DNA from: an uncultured Polaribacter sp.
Lineage (GTDB): Bacteria > Bacteroidota > Bacteroidia > Flavobacteriales > Flavobacteriaceae
Length of the DNA stretch: 64,000 nt
Direction of reading: 5' to 3'
NCBI RefSeq assembly: GCF_947500975.1
Contig: NZ_CANMUE010000004.1
Span: forward strand, 62,001-126,000
This document shows positions 63,753 through 64,000 of this stretch, one piece after another (positions within the stretch are counted from its first letter, which is position 1; each line of letters starts with the position of its first letter). The notes beneath the pieces are model-generated. The model saw only the letters and a program-made list of their open reading frames with translations, was not told where the DNA came from and made no database searches. The position numbers and the translations under genes were made by a program.

Positions 63753-64000
63753 TGAATTCTAAGATAGCTTATATAGAAAAGGAGTTGGTTTCTTTGAGAG
63801 AAGACTTAAAAAATCATAAATTATATAAACAGCTAAATTCTATAGACGATATTAAAACGTTTATGGAAGGGCATGTTTTTGCTGTTTGGGATTTTATGTC
63901 GCTCTTAAAAGCGCTACAAATTAATTTAACAACAGTTTCAACACCTTGGATTCCTAAGAAGAATACAAATTTAGTTCGTTTTATTAATGAGATTACATTA
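63752..64000 (+). CDS. DUF3050-family protein (3' end beyond window)
   Basis: The first 83 codons of a gene that continues past the window. It begins [20 protein letters not shown] and continues with [36 protein letters not shown], the start of DUF3050, a helical heme-oxygenase-like family without proven function. It is translationally coupled to trpB (TAATG), so it belongs to the trp operon here; trpA is expected downstream. Confidence 0.85.
   Translation, partial: MNSKIAYIEKELVSLREDLKNHKLYKQLNSIDDIKTFMEGHVFAVWDFMSLLKALQINLTTVSTPWIPKKNTNLVRFINEITL

Overview
The window is an AT-rich chromosomal segment of a member of the Bacteroidota, almost certainly a marine Flavobacteriaceae close to Polaribacter or Tenacibaculum (genus level is inference). 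The evidence is the SusC/SusD-type uptake locus driven by an ECF sigma/FecR pair, fused secDF, fused gatB-aspS, the flavobacterial-only families (DUF6146, DUF6588, DUF4302) and promoters of the Bacteroidota form TTTG-N19/20-TAnnTTTG. No rRNA, tRNA, CRISPR, transposase or integrase was seen.

Layout. 1-4.9 kb: housekeeping genes (nucleoside transporter end, thyA, folA, tag, a MazG-like pyrophosphohydrolase). 4.95-10.7 kb: an accessory island of small unrelated genes, mostly one per unit, separated by 110-150 bp folded repeats. Three consecutive units (genes at 5051, 5701 and 6629) begin with a sequence that reappears as its inverse complement just after the gene, the same architecture as integron gene cassettes, but the site sequence does not match the classical attC core and no recombinase lies in the window. 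This is the most unusual part of the window. One gene here carries a frameshift in a run of nine A (8870-9272), another may be frameshifted at its start (6610-6640).

10.7-31 kb: a PqqB-like metallohydrolase, ilvE, mnmD, a 43-residue membrane peptide, ruvC, hemW and several small conserved families; a 1091-residue propeller-amidohydrolase; an M23 peptidase divergent from adenine deaminase; a FUSC membrane protein; and a BlaI/BlaR1-like pair under a three-copy operator, followed by a TPR protein. 31.4-40.9 kb: a complete nutrient-uptake locus: ECF sigma factor, FecR, STN-containing SusC/RagA, SusD/RagB, a zinc metallohydrolase lipoprotein and a DUF4302 lipoprotein.

41-57.2 kb is almost entirely on the minus strand: obgE, a hypoxanthine phosphoribosyltransferase-adenylate kinase fusion, secDF, mdh, a DUF6588 protein, gyrB, and the amidotransferase operon gatC-like/gatA/gatB-aspS, which puts aspartyl-tRNA synthetase and the transamidating enzyme on one transcript and partly in one polypeptide. 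Most of these units end in clear intrinsic terminators.

57.5-64 kb is the tryptophan operon: a 14-residue leader peptide with three consecutive Trp codons and a terminator/antiterminator pair, then trpE, trpG, trpD, trpC, trpF, trpB and the start of a DUF3050 gene, running out of the window. The gaps between trp genes are filled with palindromic intergenic repeats, one of which also encodes the last residues of TrpF.
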